A stretch of DNA of 64,000 bases, from positions 158,144-222,143 of the forward strand of contig NZ_VDGT01000012.1 of NCBI RefSeq assembly GCF_006335015.1, read 5' to 3'. Of the stretch, positions 56,681 through 64,000 are shown piece after piece. The notes below the pieces were generated by a model. It was not told the DNA's origin, ran no database searches, and was given only the letters and a program-made list of their open reading frames with translations. Made by a program: the position numbers and the translations under genes. How positions within the stretch are numbered: the first letter of the stretch is position 1; each line of letters begins with the position of its first letter. This DNA comes from Streptomyces sedi. Its GTDB lineage: Bacteria; Actinomycetota; Actinomycetes; Streptomycetales; Streptomycetaceae.

Positions 56681-57460
56681 GTGACAGGCGCCGAAGAGTC
56701 CCCTTCGTTCCGGCTCGCCTACGTTCCGGGCGTGACGCCCACCAAGTGGGTGCGGATCTGGAACGAGCGGATGCCGGACGTTCCCCTCGTCCTCACGGGC
56801 GTGCCCGACGCGGAGGCGTCCGACCTGCTGCGGGAAGGCCGCTTCGACGCCGCCTTCGCCCGTTCCCCCCTGGACCGCACCGGCCTGAGCGTGATCCCGC
56901 TCTACACCGAGACGACGGTGGTCGTCGTCCCCAAGGACCACGTGGTGGCGGCGGTCGACGAGGTGACGGCCGAGGAGCTCGCCGACGAGATCGTTCTCCA
57001 CCCGCTCGACGACACCCTCGCCTGGGAGCGGCCCCCGGGCCGCCCCGCGTTCGAGCGGCCCGCGACGACGGCCGACGCGGTCGAGCTGGTGGCGGCCGGG
57101 GTGGGGCTGCTCGTCGTCCCCCAGTCGCTCGCCCGCCTGCACCATCGCAAGGATCTCACCTACCGCCCGTTGACCGAGGTGCCCGTCTCGGGCGTCGGGC
57201 TGTGCTGGCGGGAGGACCGGACCACCGAGCTGATGGAGCAGTTCATCGGCATCGTCCGCGGCCGAACGGTCAACAGCTCCCGAGGCCGCCCCACCCCGCC
57301 CCAGCCGAAGGCGAAGCCGAAGCCGAAGCCGAAGGCGAAGGGCGCCGCCGGTGGCGCCCAGGGCGGAACAGCCGGCCGGGGCCGGCCTCGCCGCGGCGCG
57401 GGCGCCCCCAAGGCGGCCGGCCGGGGCGCCGCCAAGCGCCGCAAACCCCGCCGCGGCTGA
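56681..57460 (+). CDS. LysR substrate-binding-domain protein lacking a DNA-binding domain
   Basis: 259 aa from GTG 56681. The -10-like TAGCCT (56669-56674) ends 6 bp before the start and no RBS is seen, so it is probably leaderless. Residues 10-200 are a LysR-type effector domain (FRLAYVPGVTPTKWVRIWNERMP, LLREGRFDAAFARSPLD, LYTETTVVVVPKDHVVAAVDEV, VAAGVGLLVVPQSLARLHHR). The usual N-terminal winged helix is absent. The C-terminus (about 205-259) is instead a Lys/Pro/Arg/Gly-rich basic tail (PKAKPKPKPKAK, RRGAG, KRRKPRR) that could bind nucleic acid. Probably a regulator-like partner of the divergent DUF5997 protein. Confidence 0.7.
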   Translation: MTGAEESPSFRLAYVPGVTPTKWVRIWNERMPDVPLVLTGVPDAEASDLLREGRFDAAFARSPLDRTGLSVIPLYTETTVVVVPKDHVVAAVDEVTAEELADEIVLHPLDDTLAWERPPGRPAFERPATTADAVELVAAGVGLLVVPQSLARLHHRKDLTYRPLTEVPVSGVGLCWREDRTTELMEQFIGIVRGRTVNSSRGRPTPPQPKAKPKPKPKAKGAAGGAQGGTAGRGRPRRGAGAPKAAGRGAAKRRKPRRG

Positions 57461-57549
57461 GGCGCCGCCGAAGCCTCCGCCCGCGGTCGCGGCGGAGCGC
57501 GCCCCCCGCACCGTCGGCGGCTCGGCCTGTACGGAGTGCCGCACCCGGG

Positions 57550-59184
57550 TCAGGAGGCCAGGGACGAGTCGGGGGCGGGGGTGGCGCGTTGGTCCTCGAA
57601 CAGCGCCAGGTCCTCCGGTGTACTTTCGTACATGTCCCTGCGGCGGATGAGGACGATGGCCGCCAACGTGCCGACGGCCGCAGCGATCCCGCCCACGGCC
57701 ATCACGTCGCCGAGCCCCGAGGCGACCGCCGCGCTCGCGGCCTCCGACGCGGCAGCGGCGGTGCCGCCGGGCAGAGACTCGAACACCGTACCGGCCTGGC
57801 CGACGGCGACCAGCTCGCCCAAGTCGTGGGCGGACTCACCGAGTCGCTCGGCCACCGCCGACTGGCCGAAGTGCTCGCTCACCCGGGCCTCGTAGACGGC
57901 ACCCATGACCGCGATGCCGAGTACCATGCCCACCTGCTGGAAGGTCTCGCTCATGCCGTTGGACATGCCGGTCTTCCTCGGCTCGACCACGCTGATGGCC
58001 ATCGCGGCACGCGTCGGGTTGTAGAAGCCGAACCCGAGTCCGAGGACGGTCATCGGAATGATCAGCGCCGTCCAGTCGCTGTCCCCCTCAAGGAACGGCG
58101 CCATCAGCAGCAGGCCGGCCGAGACGCCGACGCCCGCGCACACCATGAGGTGACGCGGTGACGTCCTGGCCGTCAGCACGCCCGCGACCCCGCCGGTGAT
58201 CAACATCGCCACGTAGAGCGGCATCGAGCGCAGTCCGGTGTCCCAGGCCGAGTGCCCCAGCTCGTTCTGCATGTAGGCGAGCATGAGGAAGATGGCGCCC
58301 ATCGCCGCGGCCGTCAGCAACAGGCTCACCGTGGCGAGGCCGTTGAAGCTTCGGACCCGGAAGAGCGACAGGTCCAGCATCGCCCGGTCCTTGCGCACGG
58401 CCTCGATGCGGGCGAAGACGGCCAGCAGAATCACGGAGCCGGCGAAGAGGCCGATGATGCGGGCGCTGCCCCAACCATCCGACTCGCCACGCAAGATGGC
58501 GAAGACGAGCATCGCGAGCGCGGCCGAGAAGACGACGAGCCCGAGCCAGTCGATGCTGCGGGCCCTGGTGTCGCGCCACTCCCTGGCGTAACGGTTGCCC
58601 AGCAGGACGGCGGCGATGCCGAGCGGCACGTTCACCAGGAAGATCCACCGCCAGCTCGTGCTGTCGGTGATGGCGCCGCCGATCATCGGACCGAGGGCGA
58701 TGCCCATGCCGGAGCCCCCGGCGAAGATGCCGAGAGCCTTGCCGCGTTCGAGACCGTGGTACTCCTGGCCGATGAGGATCGGCCCGACCGCGAACAGGAC
58801 GGCGCCACCGATTCCCTGGAACGCCCGCGCGACGTTCAGGCTCGTCATGTCCCAGGCCAGGCCGCACAGCAGGGAGGCCAGGGTGAAGAGGAGGAAGCCA
58901 ACGAGGAAGACGCGCTTGCGGCCGAGTCGGTCCGCGAGCGACCCTGCGGTGAGCAGGAAGACGGCGAGGGTCAGCGTGTAGCTGTCGATGACCCACTGCA
59001 TGTCGGTGAAGCTGCCGTCCAGATCGTCACGCAGGCTGGGCAGCGCGACGTTCACCGCCGTGACGTCGAGCATGAGCATGAAGCCCGAGACGACCGCGAG
59101 GGCGAGCACCCATCCTCGCCGCAACCCCGGCGAGGCGGGGGGACCGCTGCCTGGCGGCGTGGTCGCCGATTCCGATGCGGACAT
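57550..59184 (-). CDS. EmrB/QacA-type MFS multidrug efflux pump (14-TM)
   Basis: 544 aa, start 59184 with AAGGAGG 8 nt upstream. DHA2-family drug:H+ antiporter: TM1 motif LDVTAVNVALPSL (motif D1), motif A GSLADRLGRKRVFL, motif C GGSGMGIALGPMIGG with SWRWIFLVNVPLG, and 14 predicted helices. The C-terminal tail ends in a short acidic/polar stretch. It is divergent from an HxlR-type regulator only 97 bp away, the usual arrangement for inducible efflux. It could export the alkaloid, but it lies 20 kb away with a separate regulator. Confidence 0.88.
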   Translation of the reverse strand: MSASESATTPPGSGPPASPGLRRGWVLALAVVSGFMLMLDVTAVNVALPSLRDDLDGSFTDMQWVIDSYTLTLAVFLLTAGSLADRLGRKRVFLVGFLLFTLASLLCGLAWDMTSLNVARAFQGIGGAVLFAVGPILIGQEYHGLERGKALGIFAGGSGMGIALGPMIGGAITDSTSWRWIFLVNVPLGIAAVLLGNRYAREWRDTRARSIDWLGLVVFSAALAMLVFAILRGESDGWGSARIIGLFAGSVILLAVFARIEAVRKDRAMLDLSLFRVRSFNGLATVSLLLTAAAMGAIFLMLAYMQNELGHSAWDTGLRSMPLYVAMLITGGVAGVLTARTSPRHLMVCAGVGVSAGLLLMAPFLEGDSDWTALIIPMTVLGLGFGFYNPTRAAMAISVVEPRKTGMSNGMSETFQQVGMVLGIAVMGAVYEARVSEHFGQSAVAERLGESAHDLGELVAVGQAGTVFESLPGGTAAAASEAASAAVASGLGDVMAVGGIAAAVGTLAAIVLIRRRDMYESTPEDLALFEDQRATPAPDSSLAS

Positions 59185-59231
59185 TCGCGTTGCCTCCTTA
59201 GGGCCAGGTCACCCCTGGCGCACGTCTTGTT

Positions 59232-59265
59232 ACAGAGGACATGGTCTGTGACTATGGAGTGTCAC
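59232..59265. promoter_or_regulatory. Overlapping inverted repeats between the pump and HxlR genes
   Basis: Two inverted repeats with the same N8 spacing: ACAGA (59232-59236)/TCTGT (59245-59249) and GTGAC (59248-59252)/GTCAC (59261-59265). They occupy the 97-bp divergent region and are good candidates for HxlR operators controlling both genes. Confidence 0.5.
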
Positions 59266-59281
59266 GGAAGGAGGCACTTTC

Positions 59282-59671
59282 ATGTCACAGAGTCACATGC
59301 GTGTGTCCGAGCAGGTCAACGGGAGTGAGGCATGCCCTATTCGGGAGATCATCGATCGTGTCGGCGGGAAGTGGAGCGTCCAGATCATCGTCGCGGTCGT
59401 CGACGGCCCGGTCCGTTTCACCGAGTTGGAGCGGTCCATCGAGGGCATCAGCAGGCGGATGCTGACGCTGACTCTGCGCAATCTGGAGCGTGACGGCCTC
59501 ATCGAACGCACCGTCTACCCCACGGTGCCACCGCGGGTGGAGTACGCCGCGACCGACATGGTCAGGGAGCTGCACGAGCCGCTGGCCGCGCTTGCCGCCT
59601 GGGCGGCGGGCAACCGGAAACGCATAGTGGCCGCGCGTGAGGCCTACGACCGCAGGAACGGTAGCTCCTGA
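59282..59671 (+). CDS. HxlR-family transcriptional regulator
   Basis: 129 aa, RBS GGAAGGAGG 8 nt before ATG. HxlR winged helix: Cys18 in EACPIREIIDRVGGKWSVQIIVAV, recognition region RFTELERSIEGISRRMLTLTLRNLERDGLIERTVYP and the wing PPRVEYAATDMV. The N-terminal Cys is the redox or ligand-sensing position in some HxlR proteins. It is divergent from the EmrB-type pump and probably represses it. The 248 bp after it hold no gene; a GATACT (59869-59874) lies 45 bp before the next start and may be its -10. Confidence 0.87.
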   Translation: MSQSHMRVSEQVNGSEACPIREIIDRVGGKWSVQIIVAVVDGPVRFTELERSIEGISRRMLTLTLRNLERDGLIERTVYPTVPPRVEYAATDMVRELHEPLAALAAWAAGNRKRIVAAREAYDRRNGSS

Positions 59672-59919
59672 CGCCCGCGAACGACAGCCACCGAAGGGGG
59701 CCGCGCGGCACGTGGCGGCCGGGCGTGTGTCCCGGCCGGGTACGCCGTCGAGACGCGCGGGCGTGGGGTTCGCCGGGAAGGCGTCGACGCCGTCCTCGCC
59801 ATCCCCTGCCCGGGCCGCGATGTCCGCCCCGCCCGCGCGGGTTCGGCCGGGGACGCCGTGGGGATGGGCGATACTGGCGTGTGCGTCGTTGCTGACGAGT
59901 CGTGAGCTGAGGGGGCACC

Positions 59920-62094
59920 GTGGCGGGTGGTGGGTCGGAGAGCGGGGCGGGGGCGCCGTCCGTGCGGAACGATCTGTCCGGGGTGGTCAACGGGCCGGCG
60001 TTCCAGGTGGGGCAGATCCACGGCGGGGTCACGTTCCAGGTGCGTGAGGAGCCACGGGCACCGGGGGTGCGCCCCGATCAGGTGCCGTCGTTCTCGGGCC
60101 GTTTCAGGAACCGTCGGACCGAGACCGGTCGGCTGAACGAGCTCTTGGACGAGCGTCGGGATGAGGGGGCGTCGCCGCGTCCGGTGGTGCTCAGGGCCTT
60201 GCCCGGGATGGGGAAGACCGCGCTGGCGTGCCACTGGGCCCGGTCGGTGGGAGACGCCTTTCCCGACGGCCAGATCTTCGTCGACTTCGCCCGTCTCCGG
60301 GACGGGTTGGGGGCCGATGTCTCCGAGGCGCTGGCGATGTGTCTGCGCGCGCTGGGCGTCGCGGACGCGTACATGCCGCACACGCTGGCGGAGCGCGCGA
60401 ACGAGCTGCGTTCGCGCACGGCGGGCAAGCGGTTGCTGATCCTGCTGGACGACGTGCAACAGCCCGCGCACGTCCGCGCGTTGCTGCCCAGGGACGCGGG
60501 GAGCCTGCTTCTGGTGACGAGCAACCAGGACATGGAGGAGCTGGCCCTGGACGGCGCGGAGCTGCTCGCGCTTGAGCCGCTGGACGCGGAGGTCGGGGTG
60601 CAGCTGCTGTCCGACTTCTCCGGCCGTCCCGTCCCGGAGGGGGAACGGGACGCGGCCGTGCGGTTGGTGGAGCTGGGCGCCGGGATGCCGGTCGCGCTGC
60701 GGGTGCTCGGGGCCCGGCTGCGGCGCAACAGGCGGTTGACCTGGGGCGCGCTGGCGGCGGAGCTGGAGGACGAGAACCAACGACTGGCAGGTCTGTCCGA
60801 CGGAAGGGGCAACTCCGTGTCCGTGGTCTTAGCGACGGCCTACCGTGAGCTCGCGCCCGAGCAGGCGCACGCCTACCGGGTCCTGGGCTGGCTGCCGACG
60901 CGCACGTTCGACGGGGGCACGGCCGCCGCCGCGCTCGGCACCAACGCGGAGGAGGCCCTCGGGCTGCTCGACGCGCTGACGCGGGCGGGCCTGCTGAACG
61001 TGACGGAGGAGGGGCGCTACGGCTTCCACGACCTGGTGCGTCTCCACGCCCGTGAGCGGGCCGAGGCCGAGGAACCGGAGGGCGCGCGCCGGGTCCTGGT
61101 CGAGCGGGTCACCACGCACTTTCTGGCGTTGACCGCTTTCGCCGACCGGGCGATCCGCGCCGACCGGCTGCGGATCGCGCGGCTGACCGAGTTGCTGGAC
61201 GCGTCCGTCGATCCGTTCACGGGCCCCTCCGCCCCGCCCCCGCTGGCCTGGCTGGTGGCGGAGCGCGACACGGTGCTGGCCGTGTTGCGGGAGGCCAACC
61301 GGGCCGGACTCCACGCGTGGGTGTGGCCACTGGCCGAGGCGTTCACCGCGCTCTTCCTGCACCGCCGGGACGTGCGCGCCTGGCGGGAAACCCTGCTGCT
61401 CGGCGCGGACTCGGCGGCCGAGGCCGGAGAGGTGGCGGCCGAGGCGAGGCTGCGCAGCCTGCTCTCCCGCCCGCTGCTGGACCTCGACGAGGACGAGCGG
61501 GCACGGACGGAACTCGAACGGGCGGAGCGCTGCGCCGAGTTGTCGGGTCACACCGTTCTGCGCGCCTCCGTCGCGGAGTTCTTCGGACGGTACTGGGACC
61601 GGCACGAGCCGCCTCGCGCCATCGACGCCTACCGGCGTTCCCTCACCCTGAACGAGGAGGCCGGCGAGGAGCGGGGAGCGGCGATCGCGGCGTTCTTCCT
61701 GGGGTGCGCCCAGGACGCCGCCGGTGAACACCTCGCCGCCCAGGCCACCTTGGAGAGGGCCCACGCCGAGCTGCTCGCGCTGGACGACCTCCGCATGGCG
61801 GCCCGGGCCGAGGCGGCGATCGGCGCCGTGCACGGGCATCTCGGCGACGACGCCCTGGCGGTCGCCGTGCTGCGCCGGGCGGCTGACGCGCTTCGGGCGG
61901 CCGAGGCCGGACACTACGAGGCCGAGACGCTGGTGCGCCTGGCCCGGCTGGTGGAACGGACCGGGGGAGACCAGGCGACCGTGCGGGAGTACGTGGCCCG
62001 CGCGGCGGGGCTTTGGGAGGAGACGGGTCACCCGGAGGCCGGGCGTCTCGCTCGGTGGCGGGACCGGCTGGACGGCGGCGGCGTGAACGGCTAG
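59920..62094 (+). CDS. NLR-like NB-ARC/TPR protein with RHIM-like N-terminal motif and a TTA codon
   Basis: 724 aa from GTG 59920 (GAGGGGG 4 nt upstream). Residues 17-39 carry the pattern N-x2-SGxVxGxxFQVGxIxGGVxF, whose FQVG core resembles the RHIM tetrad (I/V-Q-V/I-G) of amyloid signalling motifs known from bacterial STAND/NLR proteins. A NB-ARC ATPase follows (P-loop LPGMGKTAL with Lys99; LLILLDDV; GAGMPVALRVLGARL), then a winged-helix-like segment (RYGFHDLVRLHARERA) and TPR repeats (about 480-720). There is no DNA-binding domain, so it is not a SARP. An in-frame TTA codon (60829-60831, residue 304) implies bldA dependence. Either a cell-death/immune sensor or a STAND regulator. Ends tail-to-tail with the next gene. 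Confidence 0.7.
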   Translation: MAGGGSESGAGAPSVRNDLSGVVNGPAFQVGQIHGGVTFQVREEPRAPGVRPDQVPSFSGRFRNRRTETGRLNELLDERRDEGASPRPVVLRALPGMGKTALACHWARSVGDAFPDGQIFVDFARLRDGLGADVSEALAMCLRALGVADAYMPHTLAERANELRSRTAGKRLLILLDDVQQPAHVRALLPRDAGSLLLVTSNQDMEELALDGAELLALEPLDAEVGVQLLSDFSGRPVPEGERDAAVRLVELGAGMPVALRVLGARLRRNRRLTWGALAAELEDENQRLAGLSDGRGNSVSVVLATAYRELAPEQAHAYRVLGWLPTRTFDGGTAAAALGTNAEEALGLLDALTRAGLLNVTEEGRYGFHDLVRLHARERAEAEEPEGARRVLVERVTTHFLALTAFADRAIRADRLRIARLTELLDASVDPFTGPSAPPPLAWLVAERDTVLAVLREANRAGLHAWVWPLAEAFTALFLHRRDVRAWRETLLLGADSAAEAGEVAAEARLRSLLSRPLLDLDEDERARTELERAERCAELSGHTVLRASVAEFFGRYWDRHEPPRAIDAYRRSLTLNEEAGEERGAAIAAFFLGCAQDAAGEHLAAQATLERAHAELLALDDLRMAARAEAAIGAVHGHLGDDALAVAVLRRAADALRAAEAGHYEAETLVRLARLVERTGGDQATVREYVARAAGLWEETGHPEAGRLARWRDRLDGGGVNG

Positions 62095-63827
62095 CGCGGC
62101 GCCCGGGCCGGCGGGCTTATCCGCAGCCGCACGGGGCGGACGCGGCGCGGCGTGGACCGGAGGAGGAACGGGCCGTCAGGCGTTGCCTCGGCCCGCAGCA
62201 GGGCGTAGACGAGCGCGGCCACGAGACCGGTCTCCTCGGGGCCGAGGTCGCCGGACGCCTCGACGAGCCGGCCGTCGCGCAGGCCCACCAGGTGACGGCC
62301 GGGGGAGGCGAGCGCCACGGCTGCGGCCAGGCTGCCCGGCAGCCGTCGGAGAGTGGCGGCGATCCAGTCGCCGGCCGCCCGCTCGTCCCGGGCGGCTTCC
62401 TCGCCGAGCACGACGGACGCGCTCTCGACGAGGCGCTCGTCCGGCTCGTCCTCCCGGCTGGCCAGGTGCCGGACCGGGCCGTGCTCGGGCACGACCCCTT
62501 CGTACGCCTCTTCGTGCGCCTCGACGGCCGGTGCCGGGTGGCGGCGCGTGGTCACCACGGTGTGGCCCTCCCGCGTCGACAGCGAGGTGGTGACCAGCCA
62601 CGACCTGACCTCGGTGGCGCGTGGTCCGCTCACCGACACGGTCCCCCGGGGCGGTGGCGAGGGTGGTTCGGCGAGGTCCAGGAGGCGGTAGACCGCCGAA
62701 CGCAGGCGTGACACGGCGCTCCCCGGCTCGGCGAACGCGGCGTCCCGCACCTCGGCGTAGTGCTCGGGACCCTGCTCGCGCAGGGCGAGTTCGAGCTGGG
62801 CGATGAGGTCCCGACGGCCGTCCAGCCGGGGAGCCGCGCGGCCGAGCAGGTCCACGGCCGTTCCCGGCACGACCTCGCCGGCGCCGAACGCCCCGAGCAG
62901 CGTCGGCTTGCCGAGCGCGGCGCCGTAGAGGGTGACGGAGCCGTGGTCGCCGACCACCACGTCCGCCGCGACCAACGCGGCCCGCCAGGCGTGCACGGTC
63001 GGCATCAACAGCAGCCCGGCGTCCAACGCCGGCGCCAGCAGGGCACGTATCTGCCAACTTCCATGCGCGGCCCACACGTTGGGGTGCAGTATGGCCGCCA
63101 CCCGGTACTCGTCGAAGGGCAGCCGTGCCAGCACCCGCCCTGGCAGGCGCGGGTCGTCGCCCAGCAGCGAAGCGCGACCCCACGTCGAACTCAGGACCAC
63201 CAGCCGCTTGCCGTCCGGCACCCCCAGCCTCCGCCGGAAGGCCGAGGCCCGGGGGAGGCTCGCCCTCAACTCGTCGAAACACGGGTCGCCGAGCAGCAGC
63301 GTTCTGTTCCTGGAGGCGGGGTGGCTCTCCTCCAACTGCGCGCGCTGGTCCGGATGCGAGAGGGCCAGCCACGCCCGCCCGGACTCCAGCAGCCGGTCCG
63401 AGACGACGCCCGAGACCCTGACACCGGAGCCCCGCCGTGCGGGCACGAGCTTCTGGAAGCCGACGCCGTGGGGCAGGACCAACACGGGGCAGGAGCCCGT
63501 CTCGGCGGGGACGTTCTCGCTGGCCGAGAGGATCAGATCGGGGCGGATCTCCGCCAACCGGGAGGCGGGCAGCACACGGCAGTCGTTCTCCTCCAGCAGC
63601 CGCAACACGCCGTCCTGGAAGGCGGAAGCCGGATCGTGGGCGAAGACCACCGCGATCCGCGGATCCCCGCGCACCACCGCCGGCAGCGTCTCCAGGACAC
63701 GGACGACCGAGGTGACCGTCCGCGCGACCACGGCGATCGTGCGCTCCTGGGGGAACGTTCTCCACCGGGCCGCTTCCGCGCCGACCACCGCGCGGAGCGG
63801 CCGAGCCGTCCTAGCGCCCACGGTCAT
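62091..63827 (-). CDS. Large protein with a glycosyl/glycerophosphotransferase-like fold
   Basis: 578 aa, start ATG 63827 with no strong RBS. Residues 30-390 look like a GT-B/CDP-glycerol glycerophosphotransferase-type fold: VVFAHDPASAFQDGV, LVLPHGVGFQKLV, LLLGDPCFDEL, VVLSSTWGRASLLGDDPRL, LHPNVWAAHGSWQ, and DVVVGDHGSVTLYGAALGKPTLL, where HPN and GDHGS are typical donor-binding positions. The C-terminal third is unassigned. I recall similar streptomycete proteins misannotated as translation initiation factors. A role in surface polymer assembly is an inference. Its stop codon shares the CTAG at 62091-62094 with the convergent NB-ARC gene. A heptamer repeat lies 40 bp upstream of its start. 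Confidence 0.6.
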   Translation of the reverse strand: MTVGARTARPLRAVVGAEAARWRTFPQERTIAVVARTVTSVVRVLETLPAVVRGDPRIAVVFAHDPASAFQDGVLRLLEENDCRVLPASRLAEIRPDLILSASENVPAETGSCPVLVLPHGVGFQKLVPARRGSGVRVSGVVSDRLLESGRAWLALSHPDQRAQLEESHPASRNRTLLLGDPCFDELRASLPRASAFRRRLGVPDGKRLVVLSSTWGRASLLGDDPRLPGRVLARLPFDEYRVAAILHPNVWAAHGSWQIRALLAPALDAGLLLMPTVHAWRAALVAADVVVGDHGSVTLYGAALGKPTLLGAFGAGEVVPGTAVDLLGRAAPRLDGRRDLIAQLELALREQGPEHYAEVRDAAFAEPGSAVSRLRSAVYRLLDLAEPPSPPPRGTVSVSGPRATEVRSWLVTTSLSTREGHTVVTTRRHPAPAVEAHEEAYEGVVPEHGPVRHLASREDEPDERLVESASVVLGEEAARDERAAGDWIAATLRRLPGSLAAAVALASPGRHLVGLRDGRLVEASGDLGPEETGLVAALVYALLRAEATPDGPFLLRSTPRRVRPVRLRISPPARAPR

Positions 63828-63867
63828 CCCGAACTACCGCCGGGGCGCGCCGAGTAACGGCATAAGC

Positions 63868-64000
63868 GGGCTCCGGGCTCCGGGCTCCGGGCTCCGGGCT
63901 CCGGGCTCCGGGCTCCGGGCTCCGGGCTCCGGGCTCCGGGCTCCGGGCTCCGGGCTCCGGGCTCCGGGCTCCGGGCTCCGGGCTCCGGGCTCCGGGCTCC
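63868..64000. repeat. Perfect heptanucleotide tandem repeat (GGGCTCC)n
   Basis: Nineteen uninterrupted copies of GGGCTCC fill 63868-64000 and run off the window. The tract begins 41 bp upstream of the minus-strand start codon at 63827, i.e. in that gene's promoter/leader region. Perfect conservation implies recent slippage expansion, or an assembly artefact; the true length is unknown. Confidence 0.9.

Overview
The window is very GC-rich, compact actinobacterial chromosome, almost certainly Streptomyces or a close relative. The evidence is SARP-type regulators, giant modular polyketide synthase genes, rare TTA codons confined to regulatory genes, GTG starts and NB-ARC/TPR regulators. No RNA gene, IS transposase, integrase, CRISPR array or replication origin was seen.

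Region 1 (1-5.0 kb): a broken HINT-domain remnant of a polymorphic toxin, a tiny predicted secreted peptide with its own terminator, then two convergent SARP regulators of PimR type. Both regulators stop early where they meet a 0.5-kb array of palindromic repeats.

Region 2 (5.1-39.6 kb): a complete polyketide-alkaloid biosynthetic cluster. It has a class III aminotransferase, flavin reductase, imine-reductase-like dehydrogenase, two paralogous acyl-CoA-dehydrogenase-fold flavin monooxygenases, two small NTF2-like (SnoaL-like) putative cyclases and three PKS genes, followed by an AfsR-type SARP/NB-ARC/TPR regulator. The PKS reads: loading KSQ-AT-ACP; module 1 KS-AT-DH-KR-ACP; module 2 KS-AT-DH-KR-ACP; module 3 KS-AT-ACP; module 4 KS-AT-DH(degenerate)-KR-ACP-TR. 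By collinearity this gives a pentaketide with a terminal diene, a C5 ketone and a C3 hydroxyl, released as an aldehyde. Transamination at C1 and condensation with the C5 ketone gives a six-membered cyclic imine bearing a pentadienyl chain. With two NTF2-like cyclases and flavin oxygenases this matches the logic of the streptazone/streptazolin family (relatives: argimycins P, nigrifactin). The imine reductase may make the product a more reduced variant. Four promoters in this cluster carry tandem heptamers with 11-bp period ending 8-9 bp before a -10 box, the geometry of SARP operators.

Region 3 (40.2-46.4 kb): housekeeping and unknown genes: a nucleotidyltransferase-fold protein, a KimA-like APC permease with an unusual N-terminal extension, two hypotheticals, an MFS transporter and an HXXEE membrane protein.

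Region 4 (46.4-52.4 kb): a divergent sugar-acid catabolic locus: DeoR repressor, GntP permease and SAF-domain dehydrogenase on the minus strand; OtnK-type kinase and OtnC-type aldolase/decarboxylase on the plus strand. The divergent promoter region contains a period-10 repeat array.

Region 5 (52.5-64.0 kb): membrane-fused spermidine-synthase-like protein, peptidoglycan amidase, GNAT, DUF5997 protein next to a LysR-effector-domain protein, a 14-TM drug pump divergent from an HxlR repressor, an NLR-like NB-ARC/TPR protein with a RHIM-like N-terminal motif and a TTA codon, and a large protein with a glycosyl/glycerophosphotransferase-like fold. The window ends inside a perfect heptanucleotide tandem repeat (19 copies).
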